Below, piece after piece: positions 35,536-45,087 of a stretch of DNA of 64,000 nt. The translations under genes and the position numbers were made by a program. A model generated the notes under the pieces. It did not search any database and was not told where the DNA came from. It worked only from the letters and a program-made list of their open reading frames with translations. Source of the DNA: an uncultured bacterium (GTDB lineage: Bacteria; Bacillota; Clostridia; Lachnospirales; Lachnospiraceae); assembly GCA_905214875.1 (NCBI GenBank), contig CAJMNR010000004.1, positions 1-64,000 on the forward strand. Direction: 5' to 3'. Numbering within the stretch: position 1 is the first letter of the stretch; the number at the start of each line of letters is the position of its first letter.

Positions 35536-38500
35536 CTATTCATCACCATATTTCATATCATTTAAGATTTGATAAGTCTCATAACGCTCTTGTGCTTGAA
35601 TTTCAGCTCGGGCAAATAATTCTTCTGCTTGTTCTGGGAATTGTTTCATCAATGCACTATAACGTACCTGCTTCATAATGAAGTCTCTGAAACTTTCTGT
35701 TGGTGCTTTGGAATCTAGTTTAAATGGATTCTTTCCTTCTTTTCTAAGATCAGGATTGTAACGATACAAATGCCAATATCCGCATTTTACAGCTTCTTTG
35801 ATTGCATTCATGCTTCGTCCCATTCCCTCTTTCATACCATGGCTGATACATGGGGCATACGCAATGATAATTGAAGGTCCATGATAACTCTCTGCTTCTT
35901 CTATTGCCTTTAATAACTGATTGTTGTCCGCATTAATACCAACCTGTGCAACATAAACATTGCCATAAGTCATCATCATTCGGCCAAGATCTTTCTTACC
36001 GCATCTCTTACCACCAGCTGCGAATTTTGCAATTGCTGCTGTAGGAGTTGATTTGGATGCCTGACCACCTGTATTGGAGTAGATTTCAGTATCAAATACA
36101 AGAATATTTACATCCTCGCCAGATGCCATAACTTGATCTAATCCGCCAAAGCCGATATCATAAGCCCATCCATCACCGCCAAGAATCCATTGAGAGCGTT
36201 TTACAAAATAATCTTTGTATTCAAATAACTCATTGATCTTTTCAGTAATTGCTGTATCTGCAGACTGATAGCTGTGAAGATAATGCATTACCTTATCGCT
36301 GACTTCTTTTGATACATGACCGTCCTCTTTATATTGAATCCAATCAGACATTAACTCTTTTAATTTTTCATCCACGTTCATGGACATAAGTTCTTCCATA
36401 AGCTGTTTAATCTTATTTCTCATATGCTTAACGGCAAGATACATACCATAGCCATATTCTGCGTTGTCTTCAAATAATGAGTTAGCCCAAGATGGACCTT
36501 TGCCTTCATGGTTTACTGTATATGCTGTACTTGGAGCACTTGCTGCCCAGATAGAAGAACATCCTGTTGCATTGGAAATCATCATTCGCTCGCCAAATAA
36601 CTGAGTTACTAACTTGATATATGGTGTCTCACCACAACCAGCACATGCACCAGAGAATTCGATTAGCGGAACTTTGAACTGACTGTCTTTTACTGTATGA
36701 GCAGTAGCCTTGTCTGGTTTTACTTTTACTTTTTCAACACCATAAGCCCAGTTATCTACCTCAGCTGGAACTTGAGTGTGTAATTTCTTCATGACAAGTG
36801 CTTTTTCTTTCGCTGGACAGATATCAGCACAGTTTCCACATCCAGTACAATCCATTGGGCTGACTTGCATTCTATATTGTAATCCATCGAGACCTTTTCC
36901 GACTGCTTTCTTAGTTACGAAAGTTTCTGGTTTGTTATTCTGTTCTTCCTCATCAAGAAGGAATGGGCGGATACATGCATGTGGACAGATATAAGCACAT
37001 TGATTACATTGGATACAGTTGTCTACGATCCACTCTGGGATATTGACACCAATACCACGTTTCTCATACGCAGAAATACCGTTAGGGAACGTACCATCTT
37101 CTTTTCCATTGAAAGCACTAACTGGTAAGGAATCGCCTTGCATGTGTTCCATAGGACGAACGATTTTCTTAATGAATTCTGGCTCATTTACAGCATGATC
37201 TGATTCACTCGCCTTATCTTCAGCATTTGCCCAATCCGCTGGAACATCAACCTTTTCAATTAGGGAAATACCTTTATCTACGGCTTCCTGATTCATGGAA
37301 ACAACTTTTTCACCCTTTTTGCCATACATCTTGGCAATCGTAGTCTTTAAGCTTGTTACAAATACATCTTCAGGGAGCACATTTATTAATTTAAAGAACG
37401 CACCTTGCATGATCATGTTAATACGATTGCCAAGGCCGATTTCTTCTGCTATCTTAACCGCATTTATAATATAGAACTGCGCTTTTTTCTTTGCCAGTTC
37501 ACGTTTCATTCTGCCTGGAAGCTTTTCATCTAACTGCTCTTTAGTCCACTGGCAGTTTAATACGAATATACCATTCTCCTTTAGATCTTTTACCATATCA
37601 TAGTTATTTACATATGATTGGTTATGGCATGCAATATAATCTGCATCCTGTACAAGGTACGTAGAGCGTATCTTCCCTTCACCAAAACGTAAATGGGAAA
37701 TTGTAATACCACCGGATTTTTTGGAGTCATATTCAAAGTAAGCTTGTACTTTAAGATCTGATTCATTACCAATAATCTTAATTGCCTGTTTGTTTGCACC
37801 AACAGTACCATCAGAACCAAGTCCCCAGATTTTACATGATTTAATATCTGTTGTTTGTTCAAAATCAACTGATTTGTCATTTAATGATGTGTTTGTAACA
37901 TCATCAATAATACCAACTGTAAAGTGATTCTTTGGATTCTCTTTCTTCAAATTGTCATAGACTTTAAGAATATCATTAGGATCTGTATCTTTAGAACCTA
38001 AACCATATCGTCCACCAACGATTAAAGGACTATTTTCTTTTCCTTCAAAAGCAGTACATACATCCAAATATAATGGTTCACCGATTGCACCTGGCTCTTT
38101 TGTTCTATCTAGAACTGCAATTTTCTTTACTGTCTTAGGAAGTTTCTCCATAAAGTGAGAGATAGAAAATGGACGATATAAATGAACTTTTAATAAGCCG
38201 ACCTTCTCACCTTTTGCATTTAAGAAATCGACTGTTTCTTCAATGGTTTCATTTACGGAACCCATTGCAATAATTACGTTTTCTGCATCTTCAGAGCCGT
38301 AATAATCAAATAATCCATACTTTCTTCCTGTTAAGTTTCCAACCTTATCAAGATACTCTTCTACAATTGGAATAATGGAATCATAAAATGGATTACAGCA
38401 TTCTTTTGTTTGGAAATAAATATCCGGATTCTGTGCTGTACCACGAGTAACCGGATGATTTGGAGATAATGCATTTTCTCTAAATTTCTTAAGAGCTTCC

Positions 38501-39090
38501 TTATCAACTAAGGATTCATAATCAGAATAATCAAGTGCTTCAACCTTTTGGATTTCGTGAGATGTTCTAAATCCATCAAAGAAGTGTATAAATGGTAATC
38601 TTCCTTTGATTGCAGAAAGATGTGCAACCGGAGCAAGATCCATAACCTGTTGAACAGAATCGGATGCTAACATAACACAGCCTGTCTGTCTAGCCGCCAT
38701 AACATCCTGATGATCACCAAAGATATTAAGGGCATTTGATGCTAACGAACGTGCACTAACATGGAAAACACCTGGTAATAACTCACCAGCTACTTTGTAC
38801 ATGTTAGGAATCATCAAAAGCAAACCTTGTGAAGCAGTGAAAGTTGTTGTTAATGCACCGGCTTGTAAGGAACCATGAAATGCACCGGCAGCACCAGCTT
38901 CTGATTGCATTTCTACTACATCAACTTTTTCACCAAAAATATTTTTCTTACCATGGGCAGCCCACTCATCTACTGTCTCTGCCATTGGTGAGGAAGGTGT
39001 AATTGGAAATATTGCTGCAACTTCTGTGTACGCATAGGCAACATAAGCCGCTGCAGTGTTTCCATCTACAGTCATCGTTACTTTTCCCAT
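35536..39090 (-). CDS. pyruvate:ferredoxin (flavodoxin) oxidoreductase
   Basis: This single-chain homodimeric PFOR oxidises pyruvate with CoA to acetyl-CoA and CO2, reducing ferredoxin. At 1184 aa it is standard. Domains run in order: pyrimidine-type TPP domain (TMTVDGNTAAAYVAYAY onward), domain II transketolase-C type, the gamma domain, two 4Fe-4S motifs (CIQCNQCAYICPHAC, about residue 688; CTGCGNCADICP, about 746), the proximal-cluster CAGCGE (about 813) and the TPP-binding GDGWAYDIGFGG (about 972). It is the central fermentation enzyme, probably highly expressed. It is preceded by a small ORF and followed by a strong terminator. Confidence 0.97.
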   Translation of the reverse strand: MGKVTMTVDGNTAAAYVAYAYTEVAAIFPITPSSPMAETVDEWAAHGKKNIFGEKVDVVEMQSEAGAAGAFHGSLQAGALTTTFTASQGLLLMIPNMYKVAGELLPGVFHVSARSLASNALNIFGDHQDVMAARQTGCVMLASDSVQQVMDLAPVAHLSAIKGRLPFIHFFDGFRTSHEIQKVEALDYSDYESLVDKEALKKFRENALSPNHPVTRGTAQNPDIYFQTKECCNPFYDSIIPIVEEYLDKVGNLTGRKYGLFDYYGSEDAENVIIAMGSVNETIEETVDFLNAKGEKVGLLKVHLYRPFSISHFMEKLPKTVKKIAVLDRTKEPGAIGEPLYLDVCTAFEGKENSPLIVGGRYGLGSKDTDPNDILKVYDNLKKENPKNHFTVGIIDDVTNTSLNDKSVDFEQTTDIKSCKIWGLGSDGTVGANKQAIKIIGNESDLKVQAYFEYDSKKSGGITISHLRFGEGKIRSTYLVQDADYIACHNQSYVNNYDMVKDLKENGIFVLNCQWTKEQLDEKLPGRMKRELAKKKAQFYIINAVKIAEEIGLGNRINMIMQGAFFKLINVLPEDVFVTSLKTTIAKMYGKKGEKVVSMNQEAVDKGISLIEKVDVPADWANAEDKASESDHAVNEPEFIKKIVRPMEHMQGDSLPVSAFNGKEDGTFPNGISAYEKRGIGVNIPEWIVDNCIQCNQCAYICPHACIRPFLLDEEEQNNKPETFVTKKAVGKGLDGLQYRMQVSPMDCTGCGNCADICPAKEKALVMKKLHTQVPAEVDNWAYGVEKVKVKPDKATAHTVKDSQFKVPLIEFSGACAGCGETPYIKLVTQLFGERMMISNATGCSSIWAASAPSTAYTVNHEGKGPSWANSLFEDNAEYGYGMYLAVKHMRNKIKQLMEELMSMNVDEKLKELMSDWIQYKEDGHVSKEVSDKVMHYLHSYQSADTAITEKINELFEYKDYFVKRSQWILGGDGWAYDIGFGGLDQVMASGEDVNILVFDTEIYSNTGGQASKSTPTAAIAKFAAGGKRCGKKDLGRMMMTYGNVYVAQVGINADNNQLLKAIEEAESYHGPSIIIAYAPCISHGMKEGMGRSMNAIKEAVKCGYWHLYRYNPDLRKEGKNPFKLDSKAPTESFRDFIMKQVRYSALMKQFPEQAEELFARAEIQAQERYETYQILNDMKYGDE

Positions 39091-39102
39091 ATCTATCCCC
39101 TC

Positions 39103-39297
39103 CTATAATCTACTGCCATTGTCAACCCAGTCTTTTGCTTCTTCTACGCAGGAAGTCGCAGGAATCTGAACTTGACTGTTAGCAATCGTCTCATTGTCGT
39201 CGTTCCAAGCCGCTGTCTTTTCACTATTGGTAGGAGTAGATGAATAAAGTCTTTTGTTGTTTTTTCCTGATAATGCTGTCTGATTAAAAAATTGCAT
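39103..39297 (-). CDS. small protein upstream of pyruvate oxidoreductase, 64 aa
   Basis: The frame is open to 39369, but GAGGT lies about 8 bases before an ATG at 39297, giving a 64-residue product, so I prefer that start. It is hydrophilic, Asn/Ser-rich, with a C-terminal motif SCVEEAKDWVDNGSRL that looks folded and holds the only cysteine. It ends 12 bp before the pyruvate oxidoreductase ATG and must be co-transcribed with it. I do not recognise a characterised family; a role tied to that enzyme (assembly, regulation or stability) is inferred from position only. Confidence 0.6.
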   Translation of the reverse strand: MQFFNQTALSGKNNKRLYSSTPTNSEKTAAWNDDNETIANSQVQIPATSCVEEAKDWVDNGSRL

Positions 39298-39402
39298 TGG
39301 TCTTACCTCACTTTCTATGTTCTTATGACTTAAAAAGAATCTAAAATAAACATATATAGTAGTTTGCAATTCGTTATCAGATTATGCATATTTTTGGATA
39401 AA

Positions 39403-39437
39403 AAAAGAACTACGCATTAGTTTTGCGTAGTTCTTTT
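39403..39437 (-). terminator. terminator of dapL
   Basis: AAAAGAACTACGC (39403-39415) pairs with GCGTAGTTCTTTT (39425-39437); T-runs lie on both sides. It is directly behind the dapL stop at 39456. Confidence 0.8.
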
Positions 39438-39455
39438 CCTATTTTTAATAGTTTA

Positions 39456-40652
39456 TTAAAATAATTGATCGAATCTTTCCATAGCTTCGATTGTATTTTC
39501 ACGATTACCAAAAGAAGTTAAACGGAAGAAGTTCTTTCCGTTATTACCGAAACCTGCACCAGGTGTACCTACTACACCAGCATTTGTTAATAAATAGTCG
39601 AAGAAAGCCCAAGAATCCATGTTATTCGGACATTCAAACCAAATATATGGGGAGTTTACACCACCGAAATAACGAATACCTTTTTTGGCTAAGCAATCTG
39701 CAATAATTTTTGCATTTTCTTGATAGTAACGAATGTTTTTCTTACATTCTGCCATACCTTCTTCTGTAAATACAGCAGCTGCACCAGATTGAACGATATA
39801 AGAAACACCGTTGAATTTTGTAGTCTGTCTACGAGTCCACATAGCATTTAATGACATTTCTGCACCTGTGCTTGCAGTGAACTTAAGATCTTTAGGAACG
39901 ATTGTATAACCACAACGAGTTCCTGTAAATCCAGCAGTCTTAGATAAAGAACAGAATTCAATGGCACATTCTTTTGCACCTTCGATTGCAAAGATACTAC
40001 GAGGTAATGTAGGATCTGTAATAAAGCATTCGTATGCGGAATCATAAAGGATTACTGCGTCGTTTGCTAACGCATAATCAACCCATACTTTTAATTGTTC
40101 ATGGTTGTATGCAGCACCAGTTGGATTGTTTGGTGAGCAGATATAGATTACATCAGCATGTTGATTTGGATCTGGCATTGGTAAGAAGTTATTTTCTGCA
40201 TTTGCATTAATAAATGTAACATTCTTTCCATCCATCATATTTGTATCAACGTAAACAGGATATACTGGATCTGGAACAAGGATTACGTTATCCTTATCAA
40301 ATAATTCTGTAATATTTCCTGTATCACTTTTTGCACCATCAGAGATAAATACTTCTTCAGCATCAATAGATACACCGTTTCTTTCGTAGTATTCAACTAC
40401 TGCGTTACGAACAAAATCATAGCCTTTTTCAGGACCATAACCTTTAAACGTTTTAGGGTCGGCCATACAATCTACACCTTCGTGTAATGCTTTCACTACA
40501 CTTTCACCTAAAGGTAGGGTAACATCACCAATTCCTAAACGAATAACTTTCTTTTCCGGATTCGCTTTTGTGTAGGCATCTACTCTATGTGCGATTTCTG
40601 CAAATAAATAGCTTTCTTTTAAATTCAAATAATTTTCATTTAACTTTGGCAT
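39456..40652 (-). CDS. LL-diaminopimelate aminotransferase
   Basis: DapL turns tetrahydrodipicolinate directly into LL-diaminopimelate with glutamate as amino donor, replacing the acylated DapD/DapC/DapE steps for lysine and cell-wall synthesis. The N-terminus LNENYLNLKESYLFAEIAHRV is diagnostic for DapL. The fold-type I PLP lysine is in SLSKTAGFTGTRCG (about 237), with CSPNNPTGAA and the final arginine in FFRLTSFGNREN. The 398-residue length is normal. It is monocistronic with its own terminator. Confidence 0.95.
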   Translation of the reverse strand: MPKLNENYLNLKESYLFAEIAHRVDAYTKANPEKKVIRLGIGDVTLPLGESVVKALHEGVDCMADPKTFKGYGPEKGYDFVRNAVVEYYERNGVSIDAEEVFISDGAKSDTGNITELFDKDNVILVPDPVYPVYVDTNMMDGKNVTFINANAENNFLPMPDPNQHADVIYICSPNNPTGAAYNHEQLKVWVDYALANDAVILYDSAYECFITDPTLPRSIFAIEGAKECAIEFCSLSKTAGFTGTRCGYTIVPKDLKFTASTGAEMSLNAMWTRRQTTKFNGVSYIVQSGAAAVFTEEGMAECKKNIRYYQENAKIIADCLAKKGIRYFGGVNSPYIWFECPNNMDSWAFFDYLLTNAGVVGTPGAGFGNNGKNFFRLTSFGNRENTIEAMERFDQLF

Positions 40653-40741
40653 ATTTAAAACTCCTTTCCTTTTGACATTTTATATTAACAAATTTAATCA
40701 TTTATGTCAATAAACGGTAGTTCTTAAAGCTATATTTCGAC

Positions 40742-41416
40742 TTAATTTTGTTGCTCTTTTAAACGTCTTTCTTCCTCTAACTCTTTTGCGGCCTGCGCAG
40801 CTACATCTTTTGCTCCCTCTACCTTCTGGAACAGCTTAATATAACAAGAACTTGCAATGTAAATCAAAAGTCCCGGTCCCATGATAATTCCAAAGAATAA
40901 TGTGAAATAAGAAAACATGAACAACAACGTAAATACTGCTAAAAGTGCCAACATAGCAACAGTATGTCCTAAATGACGAACTGTTATCATATAGGAATTG
41001 ATAAAGGTCTGCTTTAATGTATTCTCATATCTTGCAAGCAATGGAAACATTGCTAAAAATACGACAACATATAAAAAAGTTGCAATAACTGTAACAATAA
41101 CCATCACGATTGATGGATTATCTAACTTATTAATAATCTGATAATTTATGTACAATGCATCCCCAAGTACAAACATGATGATCCATACAATTGTGGACTG
41201 CTTAAAGTTTTCTTTAAATGCCTTCCAAAAGCCTCTTCCTATGTAACCTTCTTCATCTCTTACCATCTTCATACCGACCTGGTATGCCGCTGTTGTGGAT
41301 GCCCCAATCGTTATGATTGGAATGCTGAACAGAATCCAAAGAAGGTTCAAATACATAATATCAAGAACTTTATTTAGACCCTTAAATAATTTACTATCTA
41401 CACTCATAAACTTCAT
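40742..41416 (-). CDS. DUF624 (YesL-type) integral membrane protein
   Basis: Five or six membrane helices cover residues 20-195, starting LNKVLDIMYLNLLWILFSIPIITIGASTTA, the DUF624 hallmark, and ending in a charged tail (AAKELEEERRLKEQQN). YesL-type proteins accompany sugar ABC transporters under YesM/YesN control, as here, but their biochemical role is not known. It lies 14 bp after a solute-binding lipoprotein and belongs to the same transcript. The ribosome site is GGAGGAAA. Confidence 0.85.
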   Translation of the reverse strand: MKFMSVDSKLFKGLNKVLDIMYLNLLWILFSIPIITIGASTTAAYQVGMKMVRDEEGYIGRGFWKAFKENFKQSTIVWIIMFVLGDALYINYQIINKLDNPSIVMVIVTVIATFLYVVVFLAMFPLLARYENTLKQTFINSYMITVRHLGHTVAMLALLAVFTLLFMFSYFTLFFGIIMGPGLLIYIASSCYIKLFQKVEGAKDVAAQAAKELEEERRLKEQQN

Positions 41417-41430
41417 ACTGTTTCCTCCTG

Positions 41431-43065
41431 TTATTTTGATGTATTTACTTGTTCTTGTATATACTTTGTCATTAATTTTTCTGCCTCTTTTCGGCCTGCT
41501 TTTTCTAAATCAGACTGCATCTTATTCCATACCGTTTCAAAGTCGTCACTGTCGCAAATAACGCATTCAATCAAACCTTTCCAAGAAATCTCATCTAGCT
41601 GTTCTTGCAAGCTTTTTATTTCTTTCGGTATGGTTTGAGACCAAAGTGGTCCATACGCAGGTGCCGTGAACTCATTAGAGCTTGGGAATATATCCGTGAG
41701 CGAATTAACATTCCATGCCTTAATTGCCTCTTTCTGCTCTTGATCATACTCTCTTACAAGCAATTGCGTACTCGTCAGCGTATAAGGATTGCCTGTAGAA
41801 TCCAACACATTATCACCATAACAAGGGAACGGATATTTATGTAATCCGACGCCTGTCTTCTCCATATAGTTGGTATCTTCATTATAACGCTTGATTTCCT
41901 CATTTGTCCTGTAACGCTTGCCATCTTCATCGACATAATAATTTATTCCTTCAATCCCCCAATTTAAAAGGATCTGTCCCTCTTCAGAGCACAGATAATC
42001 TAAAAACTTTATTGCCCTTACTGGGTCTTTACATGCCTTTGTTATTCCTACGCCCCATCCGATTTGCAATCCGCTATTCATCAGGGAACGACACCTTACT
42101 GATTCATTCATTGTTACCGGAAGTCCCGCATAGGTACGCTCGTACTGGTTACTAGCCTTCAGTGCTTTTACTGCGCTGCTATAATCCCAATCAGCATCCA
42201 TTAAGCCTAACACACGTCCTTCTGCAATCTTCTCTAGATATTCTTCATTTGTCTGTGTCGCAAACTCAGGATCTAGAATTCCTTCTGCATACATTTGATT
42301 TAGCCATCGAAAATATTCTTTTTGCCCATCATAAGCGGTCTTATAATAAGCCTTATATGTATCATCTTCAATAATCCACTGTCCATTGTCCTGGGAACCA
42401 TTTGCAATGAATCCAGCCGGATTTGATAATGTAGTATACCAATGCCAGTCAGAACAACATAACGATATTCCTATCGTATTTTTTCCATTGATTGTCGGAT
42501 ATTTATCCATATATGCCTTAATAGCTTTTTCATATTGATATAATGTTTTAGGTATTACATATTTGTTTTCTTTCAAAACCGCCCATTGTAACTGAGCGTT
42601 TCCTGATGTAGTTGAAATCTCTCCCCCTACTCCAGAACTACATAACTGATAGATACTTGGATCTTCTTTACTGTATCTTAACTTCTCATATTCCGAACCA
42701 TATAGTTTTTTTATATTTGGTCCATATTGATCAATTAAATCAGACATATCAATAAATGCACCGGCTTCAATCAAACTCTCACTATCCCCCTTAGCATATG
42801 CTAAGTCCGGATACTCCCCTGATGCAGTCATAAGTGCAATTCGCTTTTGATCACTGTTAACAGGATAGTCTACCTCCAACGAAACTCCCGTTGCCTCTGT
42901 AATTTTTCTGGCAACTGGATCACTCCACGGATCTTCCTGTCCATCCGCATTATAGAATACAAAAGTGATTGGTTCCTGTGTATCTTGATTTTGTTTGTTA
43001 TCGCAACCGGCTAACGTGCTTACTACTGAAGTCATAATTAAGATGCACGCAAGTAACCTTTTCAA
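41431..43065 (-). CDS. extracellular solute-binding lipoprotein of a carbohydrate ABC transporter
   Basis: A lipoprotein signal with lipobox L-A-G-C is followed by a large two-lobe binding protein (about 520 residues), of the LplA/YtcQ size class used for oligosaccharides. The mature part begins ITFVFYNADGQEDPWSDPVARKITEATGV, typical of the family. I choose a TTG start at 43065 because GGGAGGGA lies 7 bases upstream; the open frame reaches 43080. It pairs with DUF624 downstream. No permease of its own follows, so it may share the permeases encoded at 45088-47449. Confidence 0.85.
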   Translation of the reverse strand: MKRLLACILIMTSVVSTLAGCDNKQNQDTQEPITFVFYNADGQEDPWSDPVARKITEATGVSLEVDYPVNSDQKRIALMTASGEYPDLAYAKGDSESLIEAGAFIDMSDLIDQYGPNIKKLYGSEYEKLRYSKEDPSIYQLCSSGVGGEISTTSGNAQLQWAVLKENKYVIPKTLYQYEKAIKAYMDKYPTINGKNTIGISLCCSDWHWYTTLSNPAGFIANGSQDNGQWIIEDDTYKAYYKTAYDGQKEYFRWLNQMYAEGILDPEFATQTNEEYLEKIAEGRVLGLMDADWDYSSAVKALKASNQYERTYAGLPVTMNESVRCRSLMNSGLQIGWGVGITKACKDPVRAIKFLDYLCSEEGQILLNWGIEGINYYVDEDGKRYRTNEEIKRYNEDTNYMEKTGVGLHKYPFPCYGDNVLDSTGNPYTLTSTQLLVREYDQEQKEAIKAWNVNSLTDIFPSSNEFTAPAYGPLWSQTIPKEIKSLQEQLDEISWKGLIECVICDSDDFETVWNKMQSDLEKAGRKEAEKLMTKYIQEQVNTSK

Positions 43066-43135
43066 TTGTATCCCTCCCAAACTGGCTATCTTTTCCTTTT
43101 TTCTTCATTATATAGTTTTTCCCCTTAAAAATCAA

Positions 43136-43162
43136 CATGGCAGTGGGAGGCCCACTGCCATG
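43136..43162 (-). terminator. 12-bp perfect hairpin between the two binding-protein genes
   Basis: The arms CATGGCAGTGGG and CCCACTGCCATG flank a 3-base loop; the minus strand continues TTGATTTTT. It lies 28 bp after the stop of the 608-aa binding protein. It probably ends or attenuates the transporter operon, leaving the 41431 gene at lower or separate expression. Confidence 0.75.
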
Positions 43163-43189
43163 ATTTCAGGATAAAAGTTAATTTAACTC

Positions 43190-45016
43190 TTATTTAGTTT
43201 CTGTTTTTGCTTCTTCTGTAGTATTTTTAGCTGCTGCAGATTTAACGGCATCTTCACATTGTTTTCTCTTCTCAGCTTCACCTTTTTGGTATTCAATACA
43301 TTCGTCATATCCATAACCTTTTGCATCGCTGATCATCTTATCTACAATTTGATTATACTCGTCGTCTGTCTTAGCGAAGATTGCGTTCCAAGTACCATTC
43401 TTAAGACAAGTAGCTACTTGCTCCCATTTTGTCTTTAAGGATTCACTCTTATCTGTTGCTACATAAGAAGTAACTGGAGATACTGTATATTTACATTTTT
43501 CTTCAATATACTCATCTGAATTGATGTATCCGCCATTCCATTTCTGCCATTTCTTCTGGATATCTGTTAATTCTGTTTCAAGATAAGATTTCCAGAATAA
43601 ATAGTTGTATGTTTCGCCGGATTTTGAATTAGGATCTGTATCATCGATACTCCATGAAGTGATGTTCATCTGATTGCTACCATCACCATATTGTCCTTCA
43701 TATCCATCTACATTAACCTCAGTTTTGCTACTCTTTTTACATTCAAGACCTAATTCTGTTAAATATGCATCACCATTTTCATTGTAATCCCAAGTTACTC
43801 CTTTAGGACCGTTGTAATTTAATTGAGTTCCTTCTGGAGTTGCTAAGTAGTTTATAATTGCCATAGCTAACTCTGGATACTTACATTGAGAACCAATAGC
43901 CCATTGTCTATCTCCACCAAGTAAACTGTTTCCATAACAGATTGTCTTAGAATCTGTTGCTGGTAATGCAAACATACCTTTTCCAGCTTTTAAATGTTCC
44001 GAAGTATTGTAATTTGATGCACCATTGAATGTAAAGATATTGAAAAATGCTGCACCATCTTTATATTTTTCACCAGCTTCAGTTGCTGTCTGAGTCATTG
44101 AGTCAGGATCAAGTAATCCTTGTTGATATAAATCATTATAGAATTTTAAACATCTTAAATACATACCATCTTTATCTAATGCACCTTGGAAAGTTTGATT
44201 ATCTACATCATAAAGACCAAATCCAAATTCATCATAACCATATAATGCAGCTGTAGCTTTAACATACATTACGTAGTTTTCATCCCAGTCTTTGAATAAG
44301 GAAACACCGTATGTACTCTTTCCTGAATCAGACTTAGGACAAATTTCTTGCATCTTTTTAAGGATTGGAATGTAATCTTCTAATGTATCAACCTTTGGTG
44401 AACCGATTTGTTCATATAAATCCCAACGGATATCTGGATGATAGAAGAATGAGCCATGGGAATCTGTACTTGAAGCAACATTATATCCATAACCGAAGAT
44501 CTTACCTACATCCTTTGTAACACTTCTATTTTGCTCTAATGCTACTTGCATATGGTTCCAGATATAAGGAGCATACTCCGAACATAAATGCTCACCTTCT
44601 GCATCCCAGTCATAAAGTTTGCCACTTGAAGCTGCCTGTTGATATTTTGCTGTATCGGCTAAAATAACGATATCACCAAGATTTCCTCTTTCCATCAATG
44701 TATCAAAGATACCATTACCATCAGAAATGATATTGATTTTTACATTGAATTTATCCAACATTACTTTTGCAAACCATCCTTTTTGAAGTCCATTGTAATT
44801 TGCTGTCTGACTATAAACATCTAATTGGACTGTCTCTTTAGGAATGATATCCTGAAGCTTGTCTGACTCTAACTTAGTAGATGTTGGATCTGGTGTTGTA
44901 GCCTGAATACCACTAGTATTTCCAGTCGTTGTTGTTTCTTTTGCACACCCAAGTACCATTGTACTAGTAACTGCTACAAGTGTTACCATTGAAGCAATTT
45001 TTCTCAAGTTAAACAT
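43190..45016 (-). CDS. extracellular solute-binding lipoprotein (LplA type), 608 aa
   Basis: The signal peptide ends in lipobox V-L-G-C after a hydrophobic stretch. A Thr/Ser-rich linker follows, then a two-lobe binding domain with VQLDVYSQTANYNGLQKGWFAKVMLDKFNVKINI at the start and an acidic, Lys/Ala-rich C-terminal tail. The large size fits binding proteins for long or complex oligosaccharides. It is the last gene of an operon with the two permeases upstream (72-bp gap), so it is the main binding protein of this transporter. The ligand is unknown; the neighbouring lyase suggests uronate-containing oligomers. Confidence 0.88.
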   Translation of the reverse strand: MFNLRKIASMVTLVAVTSTMVLGCAKETTTTGNTSGIQATTPDPTSTKLESDKLQDIIPKETVQLDVYSQTANYNGLQKGWFAKVMLDKFNVKINIISDGNGIFDTLMERGNLGDIVILADTAKYQQAASSGKLYDWDAEGEHLCSEYAPYIWNHMQVALEQNRSVTKDVGKIFGYGYNVASSTDSHGSFFYHPDIRWDLYEQIGSPKVDTLEDYIPILKKMQEICPKSDSGKSTYGVSLFKDWDENYVMYVKATAALYGYDEFGFGLYDVDNQTFQGALDKDGMYLRCLKFYNDLYQQGLLDPDSMTQTATEAGEKYKDGAAFFNIFTFNGASNYNTSEHLKAGKGMFALPATDSKTICYGNSLLGGDRQWAIGSQCKYPELAMAIINYLATPEGTQLNYNGPKGVTWDYNENGDAYLTELGLECKKSSKTEVNVDGYEGQYGDGSNQMNITSWSIDDTDPNSKSGETYNYLFWKSYLETELTDIQKKWQKWNGGYINSDEYIEEKCKYTVSPVTSYVATDKSESLKTKWEQVATCLKNGTWNAIFAKTDDEYNQIVDKMISDAKGYGYDECIEYQKGEAEKRKQCEDAVKSAAAKNTTEEAKTETK

Positions 45017-45087
45017 ATAATCTCCTCCTTATTATCGTTTAATAGTTGTTATTCTATCTAAAGCTGCATACGCAACCATAAGATTCA

